A stretch of DNA of 52,051 nt from Curtobacterium sp. VKM Ac-2922 (GTDB taxonomy: Bacteria > Actinomycetota > Actinomycetes > Actinomycetales > Microbacteriaceae), in NCBI RefSeq assembly GCF_022815645.1, contig NZ_JALGRO010000010.1, positions 88,293-140,343 of the forward strand. Reading direction: 5' to 3'. Under the pieces are notes generated by a model, which searched no databases, was not told the DNA's origin, and saw only the letters and a program-made list of their open reading frames with translations. The position numbers were made by a program, and so were the translations under genes. This document shows, in pieces, positions 16,386 to 23,033 of this stretch (within the stretch, counting starts at the first letter, position 1; the number at the start of each line of letters is the position of its first letter).

Positions 16386-17414
16386 TCAGTTGAGGAGATT
16401 GTGGCGGAGGTCGTAGCCGGTGTCGGCGGCGAACTGCAGCAGGTTGCGGACGTCGTCGAGAGCGGCGGTGTCGTCGTCGTCGCGGAAGTCAGCGCGGAGG
16501 AGCGTGCTCGCGGTAATGAAGTCATCGGTCCGGTCCCGGTATCCGGCGGCGGCTGCGGTAAGGAAGATGGTGGGGTCGGCGGGGCGGATCAGTTCGGTGC
16601 CGGCGTAGCCGACCGTGTCGGGTTCGAATCCGAGCACCGTCATGTCGACTTCCTGCTCCGTGAACGCGGCAAGCCGGTAGGGCAGGTCGCGTTTGCCGAT
16701 CATGGGGTAGCCAGGTCGGTCGGAGATGGCGCGGCCGGAGATCCGGCACCCGGCGCCGATGAGTCGCTCCGCTTGCTCGGGAAGCGGTAGGTCGGACGTC
16801 CACTGAGTTCTGACGCCGCCTGGTCCGGGGTAGCAGGCGATCGCGAAGTCAACGAGCCCGCCGACCTTCCGTGATTCCCATCCGATGTCGGTGCGGTGGA
16901 CGCGTTTGCCGAGGCGTGCGAGAGCGTCATCGACCTGACCCGCGGTGAGTCCGGCCCGAACGAGCCGGTCGAACGTGGCGCCGTTGACGGCGAGCATTCG
17001 TGCGACGGCGAAGGTGACGTAGATGGGTGCGGCGTCCTTCCACCGCTCGATCACACCGAGAACCTGTTTCCCGTCGACCCAAGCCCTCCGCCGGTCCACG
17101 TCGACGAGCAGGACGGTCTCGGTTTGTTCCGCGAGGGCTACCTGCGTCGTCGTCACCGTCCGCGGCGCCAGCAGCAGCAACTCCGGAGCGACTGCTGGCT
17201 CATCGCGCGGTTGCTGCGTCAGTGACGGGAAGCGTGCGCGGCGGCCGTCGGCGAGGCGGATCGTGTCGTGCGACTCCACGACCGCGGGGAGCCCAGCGAG
17301 CTTCAGGACGGCGAGAGCGCCGGTGAGGTCGGTGGTGTCGCCGAGCCCGTACGGCATCGTGATCTGCGGCCGACCGGCGTACGCGGCGGCGACCCATTCG
17401 AGCCTCAGCCCCAT
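16386..17414 (-). CDS. AbiEi-like winged-helix protein, copy A1 of a paralogous pair
   Basis: The 342-aa protein is a clear paralog of the gene at 18835-19863, which has exactly the same length. Both share an N-terminal PYGLG-T-DLT block, the block VDVDRRRAWVDGKQV leading into a winged-helix-like region (VARMLAVNGATFDRLV), the GWE motif, and YPGPGGVRTQW...EQAERLIGAG, then LGFEPDTVGY and a C-terminal DDFITA segment. The GG-R-T-W/EQA block and the C-terminal layout recall actinobacterial AbiEi-family antitoxin/regulator proteins (type IV toxin-antitoxin), a resemblance from memory. The ATG overlaps the preceding stop as TGATG; an ORF start at 17489 is spurious. Confidence 0.65.
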   Translation of the reverse strand: MGLRLEWVAAAYAGRPQITMPYGLGDTTDLTGALAVLKLAGLPAVVESHDTIRLADGRRARFPSLTQQPRDEPAVAPELLLLAPRTVTTTQVALAEQTETVLLVDVDRRRAWVDGKQVLGVIERWKDAAPIYVTFAVARMLAVNGATFDRLVRAGLTAGQVDDALARLGKRVHRTDIGWESRKVGGLVDFAIACYPGPGGVRTQWTSDLPLPEQAERLIGAGCRISGRAISDRPGYPMIGKRDLPYRLAAFTEQEVDMTVLGFEPDTVGYAGTELIRPADPTIFLTAAAAGYRDRTDDFITASTLLRADFRDDDDTAALDDVRNLLQFAADTGYDLRHNLLN

Positions 17415-17659
17415 CAGCTTTGTTCTCCCGGGGTGTCGGGCCGGGTGATGGCGATCAGCCAGCGGGTTTCTTCGAGGAACGGTTCCCACCCGTCGCGGGT
17501 GTCCCCGTGTACTGGTTCGCAGATGTTGCCGGTGTCGGTGCTGCGGATGATGACCTGCCGCAGCTCGCTGCTAGGCGGGTCGCGGAAGAACACGTGCCCG
17601 TGCACTCCGGTGGCGTCGTAGGCGACGTTGAGGAGGAACAGGTCCGGCTGGCTGGTCAT
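17414..17659 (-). CDS. Small B-domain protein 4
   Basis: The 81-aa product is one ~75-residue domain: a first strand LFLLNVAYDATGVHGHVFF, a DP turn, a second strand VIIRSTDTGN, and a C-terminal helix. The same pattern appears in four neighbours. The start at 17659 overlaps the upstream stop by ATGA. Function unknown; tight coupling before the A1 protein suggests a physical partner of it. Confidence 0.6.
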   Translation of the reverse strand: MTSQPDLFLLNVAYDATGVHGHVFFRDPPSSELRQVIIRSTDTGNICEPVHGDTRDGWEPFLEETRWLIAITRPDTPGEQS

Positions 17660-18519
17660 GGTCGCCACCGTCGTCCGCGGAACAGGGCGATGATCGTCGT
17701 CAACGGTCGGCCTTCCTGCATCCAGTCCAACGGCGTCAGGATCCGGTCGTCGACGGCGAGGAAGTCCAAGGGTGTGGTCATGAACTCCGTCATCGCGGCA
17801 GCGTCGAGGAGCGGCTGCGGGGCTGCCGCGTAGAGGACGTCAAGGCCTGGCAGCTGCGATGACGGGTCGCCGAACTCGGGGAGGGCGGGCTTCACGAGTT
17901 GCCAGTCCGGGATGCGTTCTTCGCCATCGAGGTCGAAGCTCGTCAGCCGATTCGATTCGAACAACTCACCGACCTCCTCAATGCTGATCTGCAGGGCCGC
18001 GGCGACTTCCGCCTCGGTGAGGGTGGTGTTGAGCAGGTTCCGGCGGATCCGGGCCTGCGTGGTCTGCCACCAGTCCTCGGGAACGTCCGCCGGACCGACA
18101 GCGGAATGGTCGGGTTGGCGGGGGATCTGGCGGCCTTCATCGGCGTACGCGGAGAGTTGTTCGCGGGTGACTTCACCGCGGGCGTACATCCACAGCTGCG
18201 ACTGCCACGGCACATCGTCCGGGAACCCTTCCAAGTAGCCGGAGTGGATCACCGCCCGGACGGCTTTCTCCCTTCGTGCGACCTCGGAGGCGGGGATGAG
18301 GAGGGTCTGCACGATACGGTTCGCTTCCCGCACCGCCGGCACCGTCAGGTCCGACAGGACCGTGTTGGTCCTGTCGTAGAGCTCATACCCCGGCTCGACA
18401 TCCACGGCGCGGACAAGGATCTGCGCCAGGTGTGCGTCCGGGTTCTCGGTGTCCTCGAGGAGGACATGCCCCGAGAGGATCCGGTCGTTCGAGAGATGCA
18501 GGGACACCAGATGCATCAT
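17656..18519 (-). CDS. B-domain fused to VbhA-like, HTH and DUF2384-like antitoxin domains
   Basis: The 287-aa product begins with a B-type domain (residues 1-80: LVSLHLSNDRILSGHVLL ... VPAVREANRIVQTLL). Next is a VbhA-antitoxin-like helix pair (VRAVIHSGYLEGFP then MYARGEVTREQLSAY, about 90-130), an HTH (LTEAEVAAALQISIEEVGEL, about 165-185), and a C-terminal region (MTTPLDFLAVDD, LTPLDWMQEGRP) like the DUF2384/Xre-MbcA-ParS toxin-binding domain of actinobacterial antitoxins. So it is probably a DNA-binding autoregulator of the operon. GGAGG sits 9 bases before the chosen ATG at 18519. Confidence 0.62.
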   Translation of the reverse strand: MMHLVSLHLSNDRILSGHVLLEDTENPDAHLAQILVRAVDVEPGYELYDRTNTVLSDLTVPAVREANRIVQTLLIPASEVARREKAVRAVIHSGYLEGFPDDVPWQSQLWMYARGEVTREQLSAYADEGRQIPRQPDHSAVGPADVPEDWWQTTQARIRRNLLNTTLTEAEVAAALQISIEEVGELFESNRLTSFDLDGEERIPDWQLVKPALPEFGDPSSQLPGLDVLYAAAPQPLLDAAAMTEFMTTPLDFLAVDDRILTPLDWMQEGRPLTTIIALFRGRRWRP

Positions 18520-18559
18520 CAGCAACTACCTCCAAAGGGACGGGCGTGAGCAGAGCGGA

Positions 18560-18835
18560 TCAGGGCTGGGGGAAGTCGGCGGGAGTGCGGCCGATGCGTT
18601 CGGGCGTGTAGCGGAGGAGGAACCGCATGATGCGTTCCGCCTCGACCATCGCCGGGACCGAACGATCCTGCCCGTCCGGGTCCACGTTGGTGAGCCGGAA
18701 CCAGGGCGGTTCATCCGTGTGGTCCATCAGGACCGCGGCGGGATTGTCGTCCGGGTGGGTGGGGTCGGTGAACATGACGGAGCCGAAGAATCGGGTGTCG
18801 TCGTACGCCAACGTCAGTGACAGCAGTTGCAGCAT
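18560..18835 (-). CDS. Small B-domain protein 2
   Basis: The 91-aa protein consists of one B domain: LLSLTLAYDDTRFFGSVMF, a DP turn, a strand with AAVLMDHTDEPPWFRL, and the helix VPAMVEAERIMRFLL. Its ATG overlaps the stop codon of the A2 gene as TGATG, the same junction as at 17414. Function unknown. Confidence 0.6.
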   Translation of the reverse strand: MLQLLSLTLAYDDTRFFGSVMFTDPTHPDDNPAAVLMDHTDEPPWFRLTNVDPDGQDRSVPAMVEAERIMRFLLRYTPERIGRTPADFPQP

Positions 18836-19863
18836 CAGCCCTCCCTGCCCTCACCGCTGCCGGGGTGCCAGCGAAGGTCATGGGCAAGGTCCGACTTGAA
18901 GTGCAGCAGCTGCCGCAGCCCGTTCACCGCATCCGTGTTCGCGGCCACCCAGCTGTCTTCGTAGAGAACGTGCGCGGTGATGAAGTCGTCCGCGCAGCAC
19001 CCCTCAGCGCCGGTCAGGACGGTGGTGTCCTGCGGGATGACGACCGACACTGTCGCCTCATTCGTAGTGGCGGGCTCGTAGCCGAGCGCCTGCATGTCGG
19101 GATGCTCGGCGAAGAACGCGGTCAATCGGTCTGGCGGGACGAGTACGCCGGACTGCTGCGCCGCCCACCGGTCCGACATCACCCCACCCAACGCAATCAG
19201 CTGGTCCGCCTGCTCGTCGATGGTGGTGTCGCGGCGCCAGCAGGTCCGGATTCCACCGACACCGGGGTAGGCCGCCAGCGCCCAATCGCACAGGGCGGCG
19301 CGATCGGCTGCTTCCCACCCGATCGGCGTGAAGAACACGTGTGTCCCGAGAGCAGGCATCGCGGCACGCACAACATCAAGTGGAATGCCGATGCGGTCCG
19401 CGATTGACTGAGAACCCCCGCCGTGGATGGCGATGGCGCGGGCGATCGCGAACACGGTCCGCCACCCTGGGGTCGCTTCCCGTTGCATCGACGTGCCGGA
19501 CAGCTGCCGCCCGTCAGCCCACACCCGCCCGCGTTTCCCGTTCACGACCACCAGGTCGGGGTATCGGCGCACCAGTGACAGCACCCCGCCCTCGGACCCG
19601 CCGGGCTGGAGGATCACATCATCCACCCGGCCCTCGCCGCCGTCGCCGTCGGTGACGGTGGTGGTCGGGTCCGGGGTGGCGAGAAGCGCCGTGCGGCCGT
19701 CGTCGAATCGGAGCCGGTCGAACGTCTCCACGCGTGCGGTCAGCCCGGCCGCAGCGAGGGCGGTGAGGGTCTCGGTGATGTCGATCGTGTAGCCAAGCCC
19801 GAACGGCAGCGACAGCATCGACTGCTCATGCCGGATGGTCCGCACCCACTGCCGGTCAGACAT
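18835..19863 (-). CDS. AbiEi-like winged-helix protein, copy A2 of a paralogous pair
   Basis: The 342-aa protein is collinear with A1 (16386-17414): LPFGLGYTIDITETLTALAA near the N-terminus, VVVNGKRGRVWADGRQL before the winged-helix-like region, TPIGWEAADR, AYPGVGGIRTCWRR, EQADQLIALGG, ALGYEPATTNEAT and DDFITAHVLYED. Identity is low enough that the duplication is old. The ATG at 19863 overlaps the upstream stop by 8 bases (ATGTCTGA), which argues for translational coupling; the longer ORF start at 19902 is inside the preceding gene. Confidence 0.65.
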   Translation of the reverse strand: MSDRQWVRTIRHEQSMLSLPFGLGYTIDITETLTALAAAGLTARVETFDRLRFDDGRTALLATPDPTTTVTDGDGGEGRVDDVILQPGGSEGGVLSLVRRYPDLVVVNGKRGRVWADGRQLSGTSMQREATPGWRTVFAIARAIAIHGGGSQSIADRIGIPLDVVRAAMPALGTHVFFTPIGWEAADRAALCDWALAAYPGVGGIRTCWRRDTTIDEQADQLIALGGVMSDRWAAQQSGVLVPPDRLTAFFAEHPDMQALGYEPATTNEATVSVVIPQDTTVLTGAEGCCADDFITAHVLYEDSWVAANTDAVNGLRQLLHFKSDLAHDLRWHPGSGEGREG

Positions 19864-20173
19864 CAGCCGCACCAGCCGCTTCAGGACCACGCCCCACCGC
19901 ACGAAGCTTCGACAGTGCGTCCATCACTTGAGTCGCTGCCTCACGCAGCGGGTCCGCAGGATCCGACAATGGTGTTCCGTTCAGGAGCGTGAACACCCAC
20001 CCGTCTTCGCTGGTGCGGACGTTGACGGTCCGCTGCAGGATCTTCGGCCCGGTGGAGTTCGTGAACGTCATTCCGGCCAACGTCGGCCAGATCCCGGCGT
20101 CGAACTGCGCCGACAACGACAGCAGCCGCAACGGCACCGGCTCGAATCGCGGCGGACCATAACGATCAGACAT
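19856..20173 (-). CDS. Small B-domain protein 1
   Basis: The 105-aa product has the B pattern: LRLLSLSAQFDAGIWPTL, a strand MTFTNSTGP, another with VNVRTSEDGWVFTLL, and the helix PLREAATQVMDALSKL. It overlaps the upstream gene by 8 bases using the same ATGTCTGA junction that joins it to A2, evidence that the A/B unit was duplicated as a block or is under the same coupling constraint. Confidence 0.58.
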   Translation of the reverse strand: MSDRYGPPRFEPVPLRLLSLSAQFDAGIWPTLAGMTFTNSTGPKILQRTVNVRTSEDGWVFTLLNGTPLSDPADPLREAATQVMDALSKLRAVGRGPEAAGAADV

Positions 20174-20795
20174 CGCCGGTCAACCGCGGGTCATCCTCCG
20201 ACAGCCGCTCCAGCCCGAGCCCCGAAGCGTCCAGGATCGCGTTCTCGGACTCCTCGCTGGCGACGAACGAACCGATCTGCGCGTTGACCGCGACAAGCGT
20301 CCCTATCCGGCTCCGCGCGTCGAGGACTACCGCCGCGACCTCGTCATCAGTGCAGTCGGAAGTCAGTTCCGGCTTCGACGGGTGCAACGCCGGGAACTCA
20401 AGCTGCTGCACCGGCGGATGCCACTTGACGCCGATGCGGAGGACACGGCCATCGTCATCATTGCGATAGAACATCGACCCGAAGGGGTGGCCCATGTCGA
20501 GGGTCAGGTCAGCGCCGTAGAGCGTCCAACCGGCAGCAGCGCGAGTGGGGTCCCAGCGCTGGACGGTGAGCGCGCCCAACCCCATCTTGATGCCGGGGAT
20601 GAGGGATTGGCCCTCCCGGACGTCCGTGTAGAGCGCGGCGAGGCCTGGAGGACTCTCGTTACGCAGGTCTGAGAGTGCGATGCGCTTCAGTCGGGGCGAT
20701 CCGACGTGCTGCCCATGCGGAACTGGGTCTTCATGGCCGCTGCTCATACCGAACCCCTTCCCGAGCTCCACCTCAACCAGAGCCATGGTGGTCAT
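20166..20795 (-). CDS. First gene of the paralog operon, unknown
   Basis: The product of 209 aa (ATG at 20795; ATG at 20786 is an alternative) has strands ALTVQRWDPTRAAAGWTLY and VLRIGVKWHPP and acidic helical segments toward the C-terminus. I recognise no family. A TACTAT box overlaps the start region, so the operon promoter is probably here and the message may be leaderless from 20786. Seven further genes follow in tight overlap down to 15822. Confidence 0.55.
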   Translation of the reverse strand: MTTMALVEVELGKGFGMSSGHEDPVPHGQHVGSPRLKRIALSDLRNESPPGLAALYTDVREGQSLIPGIKMGLGALTVQRWDPTRAAAGWTLYGADLTLDMGHPFGSMFYRNDDDGRVLRIGVKWHPPVQQLEFPALHPSKPELTSDCTDDEVAAVVLDARSRIGTLVAVNAQIGSFVASEESENAILDASGLGLERLSEDDPRLTGDV

Positions 20796-21218
20796 AGTAA
20801 GGAACGACGGTGTGGCTGTCTAGGTCTGGTTCGCTGCTCGCGGCTACTCCTATGCAGGGAGGTCGCCAAGGGCAGGGTGGAGCACGGCGGAGTTCGCACG
20901 TTCTGATCGTCAGCGAAACGCTTCAGGAGGGGGTAAACGAGCGCATTCGGGCGATTTCCCTTATCGGGTCATGCGCAGCGTCAAGTCCGCGTGATCCGTG
21001 CAACGGCGGGCCATCGGCGGGGTGTGGGGGCGTCTTCCTTGCTTACTTACATCTTTCTATCTCTTATGTGTAGGTAGTAGGTATATAGCTCCAGCAGGTA
21101 CATATATGCCCCTATCCCTACAGCTGTACCCCTCGCGGGAGTAGGTGAGATTGGAAGGAGTCGTGATCGCGAGGTGCCGAGTCCTCCCCCCGCTCCAGCC
21201 CGCGTCACCAGCTCCCGT
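20796..21218. other. Intergenic region with an AT-rich patch
   Basis: No gene is supported. Bases about 21037-21115 are strikingly AT-rich (tandem TAGGTAGTAGGTATATAG-like steps, ATCTTTCTATCTC) against a ~65% GC background. This is the sort of patch bound by Lsr2, which is encoded 1 kb away. It separates the leftward paralog operon from the rightward genes and probably holds control elements for both. Confidence 0.45.
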
Positions 21219-21228
21219 CCGCGCATAG
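21219..21228 (+). promoter_or_regulatory. CCGCGCATAG motif, copy upstream of 21270
   Basis: Exact 10-mer 41 bases before the ATG at 21270, preceded by GTCACC 9 bases upstream of the motif. CATAG could serve as a -10 element. One of five exact copies upstream of element genes. Confidence 0.45.
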
Positions 21229-21269
21229 CAGGTGTCGACGCCGCACGGTGCGGCCTCGGAGGGATACGC

Positions 21270-21527
21270 ATGCAGGATCGATTCTGGTTCACCAATGAGA
21301 ACGGTGATGGTTCGGCTGAAGCCACGGTGATGGACGACATCACCGTCATCGTCGAACGGTCCGGGCTGACGACCATCGACGGGCCCGCGGGCGGATCGAC
21401 GACGTTCGATTTCGATGACGCCGTCGTCCTCGCCGCCGTCCTCGAAGAGGGGATCCGGGTACTGCGCGAACGCGGGTACCGGGAACGCGACGACGTGCTC
21501 GCGTGGCTCGCCGATCATTCCGGCTGA
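21270..21527 (+). CDS. Small acidic hypothetical protein
   Basis: The 85-aa product begins MQDRFWFTNENGDGSAEATV, has two short strands (DDITVIVERSGLTTI) and a C-terminal helical pair (DDAVVLAAVLEEGIRVLRER). The ATG has a GGAGGGA site six bases before it. It is acidic and may be a DNA mimic or protein inhibitor, but that is speculation. The next gene follows after 62 bases with its own CCGCGCATAG motif. Confidence 0.6.
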   Translation: MQDRFWFTNENGDGSAEATVMDDITVIVERSGLTTIDGPAGGSTTFDFDDAVVLAAVLEEGIRVLRERGYRERDDVLAWLADHSG

Positions 21528-21554
21528 CCGTGAGCGCACGTCACAGGAACCTGC

Positions 21555-21564
21555 CCGCGCATAG
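21555..21564 (+). promoter_or_regulatory. CCGCGCATAG motif, copy upstream of 21590
   Basis: Exact 10-mer 25 bases before the ATG at 21590, again with GTCACA starting 15 bases upstream of the motif. It has the same GTCAC to CATAG distance as the copy at 21219. Confidence 0.45.
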
Positions 21565-21589
21565 AGGCTGCGACCGAAAGGAAGCACCC

Positions 21590-22099
21590 ATGCCGAACCA
21601 CACCCGTGAGCAGCGACTCGACGCCTTCATCGAAGCGGCGACAACGAGGCATGCCGGCAAGTACGACTACTCGCGAGTTGCAGAGAAGTTCGTCAACGCG
21701 CACACCAAAGTCACCATCGGCTGCAGCGAGCACGGCGACTTCGACCAGGAGCCGAACGAGCACAAGCGTGGCCAGCGGTGCCCGGACTGCTCGGGACGAC
21801 GGAACTCGCGGGCGTCCGTCCGCGGCGCCAGGTTCACAGCGCGAGCCATCGACCTGCACGGCACCCGATACGACTACTCCGCCGTTGTGTTCGTCGACCA
21901 GCACACCGACGTCACCATCGTCTGCCGCGAGCACGGCCCGTTCGCGCAGCGTCCCACGAACCACCTCGACGCCAACGGTCCGAGCGGCTGCCATCGCTGC
22001 GCCGAGCGATCTCGGCCGGCGGCGCTGAGAACCGCTTGGGTGAACCGCGAACGCACCCAGCGCCGTGACGCTGACACCGGGGAGTTTCTCGCAGCCTAA
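21590..22099 (+). CDS. Two-repeat zinc-ribbon protein (DUF723-like)
   Basis: The 169-aa protein contains two copies of a YDYS ... HG-F-Q-P ... CP-C module (about residues 23-65 and 83-130): GKYDYSRVAEKFVNAHTKV, SEHGDFDQEPNEH, RCPDCSGR, then TRYDYSAVVFVDQH, REHGPFAQRPTNH, GCHRC. Such modules occur in phage and mobile-element proteins, some attached to homing endonucleases; here no nuclease domain is attached. The cysteine/histidine pattern implies zinc binding. GAAAGGAAG lies 6 bases before the ATG. It converges on lsr2 across a shared hairpin. Confidence 0.7.
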   Translation: MPNHTREQRLDAFIEAATTRHAGKYDYSRVAEKFVNAHTKVTIGCSEHGDFDQEPNEHKRGQRCPDCSGRRNSRASVRGARFTARAIDLHGTRYDYSAVVFVDQHTDVTIVCREHGPFAQRPTNHLDANGPSGCHRCAERSRPAALRTAWVNRERTQRRDADTGEFLAA

Positions 22100-22108
22100 G
22101 ACAAAGAA

Positions 22109-22140
22109 ACCGGGTCGCCGCCGCGAGACGGGGACCCGGT
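22109..22140. terminator. Bidirectional hairpin between convergent genes
   Basis: Eight-base arms (22109-22116 and 22133-22140) pair perfectly around a 16-base GC-rich loop, between the zinc-ribbon gene and lsr2. It is preceded by an A-rich run, so on the minus strand it has a modest T tract. Confidence 0.6.
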
Positions 22141-22178
22141 CAGAGGCTCGTCCGCGACGAACCAAAGAGGCGCGACGG

Positions 22179-22529
22179 TCAGTTCGCCGCTTCGTACGCG
22201 TCGCGGACCTGCTGGCTGATGCGGCCACGGGCGGCAACTTCGTGCCCATTCGCGGCAGCCCACTCACGAATCTTCGCGAGCTCATCAGGCTTGCTGCGAC
22301 CCTTCGTGGCCGCAGATCCCGACGCGGTTCGACCACTGCGACCGGTGACCTTCCGTGCAGCTGCGACGTAGTCGGAGAACGCCTCGCGAAGATTCTCGAC
22401 GCTGTCATCGGAGAGATCGATCTCGTAGTTGCTGCCGTCGAACGAGAACTGGACGGTGCGACCCGTACCCGCTTCGATCACATCCCCGGTGAGGTCATCG
22501 ACGAGGTGAGTAGTGACCTTCTGGGCCAT
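22179..22529 (-). CDS. lsr2: Lsr2-family nucleoid-associated protein
   Basis: The 116-aa protein is a full Lsr2: an N-terminal dimerisation domain starting MAQKVTTHLVDDLTG with the FSFDGSNYEIDLSDDSVENL core, a basic Ser/Arg linker, and a C-terminal DNA-binding domain with IREWAAANGHEVAARGRIS, including the RGR minor-groove clamp. Lsr2 binds AT-rich DNA and silences foreign genes in actinobacteria. Being encoded on the element, this copy may restrain cargo expression, or substitute for the host protein to reduce fitness cost. The start at 22529 matches family length; the 33-codon extension to 22628 is not needed. Confidence 0.92.
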   Translation of the reverse strand: MAQKVTTHLVDDLTGDVIEAGTGRTVQFSFDGSNYEIDLSDDSVENLREAFSDYVAAARKVTGRSGRTASGSAATKGRSKPDELAKIREWAAANGHEVAARGRISQQVRDAYEAAN

Positions 22530-22847
22530 ATCGTGCTCCATTCGCTGATAAGTGCCAACCCATCGTGACACAACGCCTCGATGCCCGTGGCGACCGCGAC
22601 CGCTCCATAACCCGTGAGTGGCACGCAATCCATGTTCACGCGATGCCGCGACAACGCACAGTTGCAGCGAAGCCGGACCTCACTGTCGCGCGGGGTGCCC
22701 ACCACGAGACGGCAAAACTTGCCCCTGTAGTGCCCGCGCACCGTCGAACGCTGAGGACGTCGTGGAGCAGGCAATACCCCGTCGAATGGCGCGAGCCGAC
22801 CCCCAAGCGCCTGTCACCGTTCGGTAACGCACGTCTCCGTCGCTGCT
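22530..22847. other. Intergenic region upstream of lsr2 and the methylase
   Basis: No gene is supported. It should contain the lsr2 promoter (minus strand) near 22550-22600. A near-palindromic GTCACCGTTCGGTAAC lies at 22813-22828, just before the CCGCGCATAG motif, and could be an operator. Confidence 0.4.
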
Positions 22848-22857
22848 CCGCGCATAG
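22848..22857 (+). promoter_or_regulatory. CCGCGCATAG motif upstream of the methylase
   Basis: Exact 10-mer 176 bases before the chosen methylase start and 26 bases before an alternative in-frame ATG at 22884 that has AGGAAGG ahead of it. Confidence 0.45.
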
Positions 22858-23033
22858 AAGCACCAGGAAGGACGGGACAGACGATGCACCACGATGAGAT
22901 AGCTCGGTCAACACCTGATGGCGCAGTGCCGCCCAGCCCCAGAGTGCGACGGAATGGGTCGGCCGTCGGCGGTAGGGTTCCGATGCACAGCAGGTGCGGA
23001 TCGGTGGGCGGCGCGTTGGCTGAGGAGGCGGAC

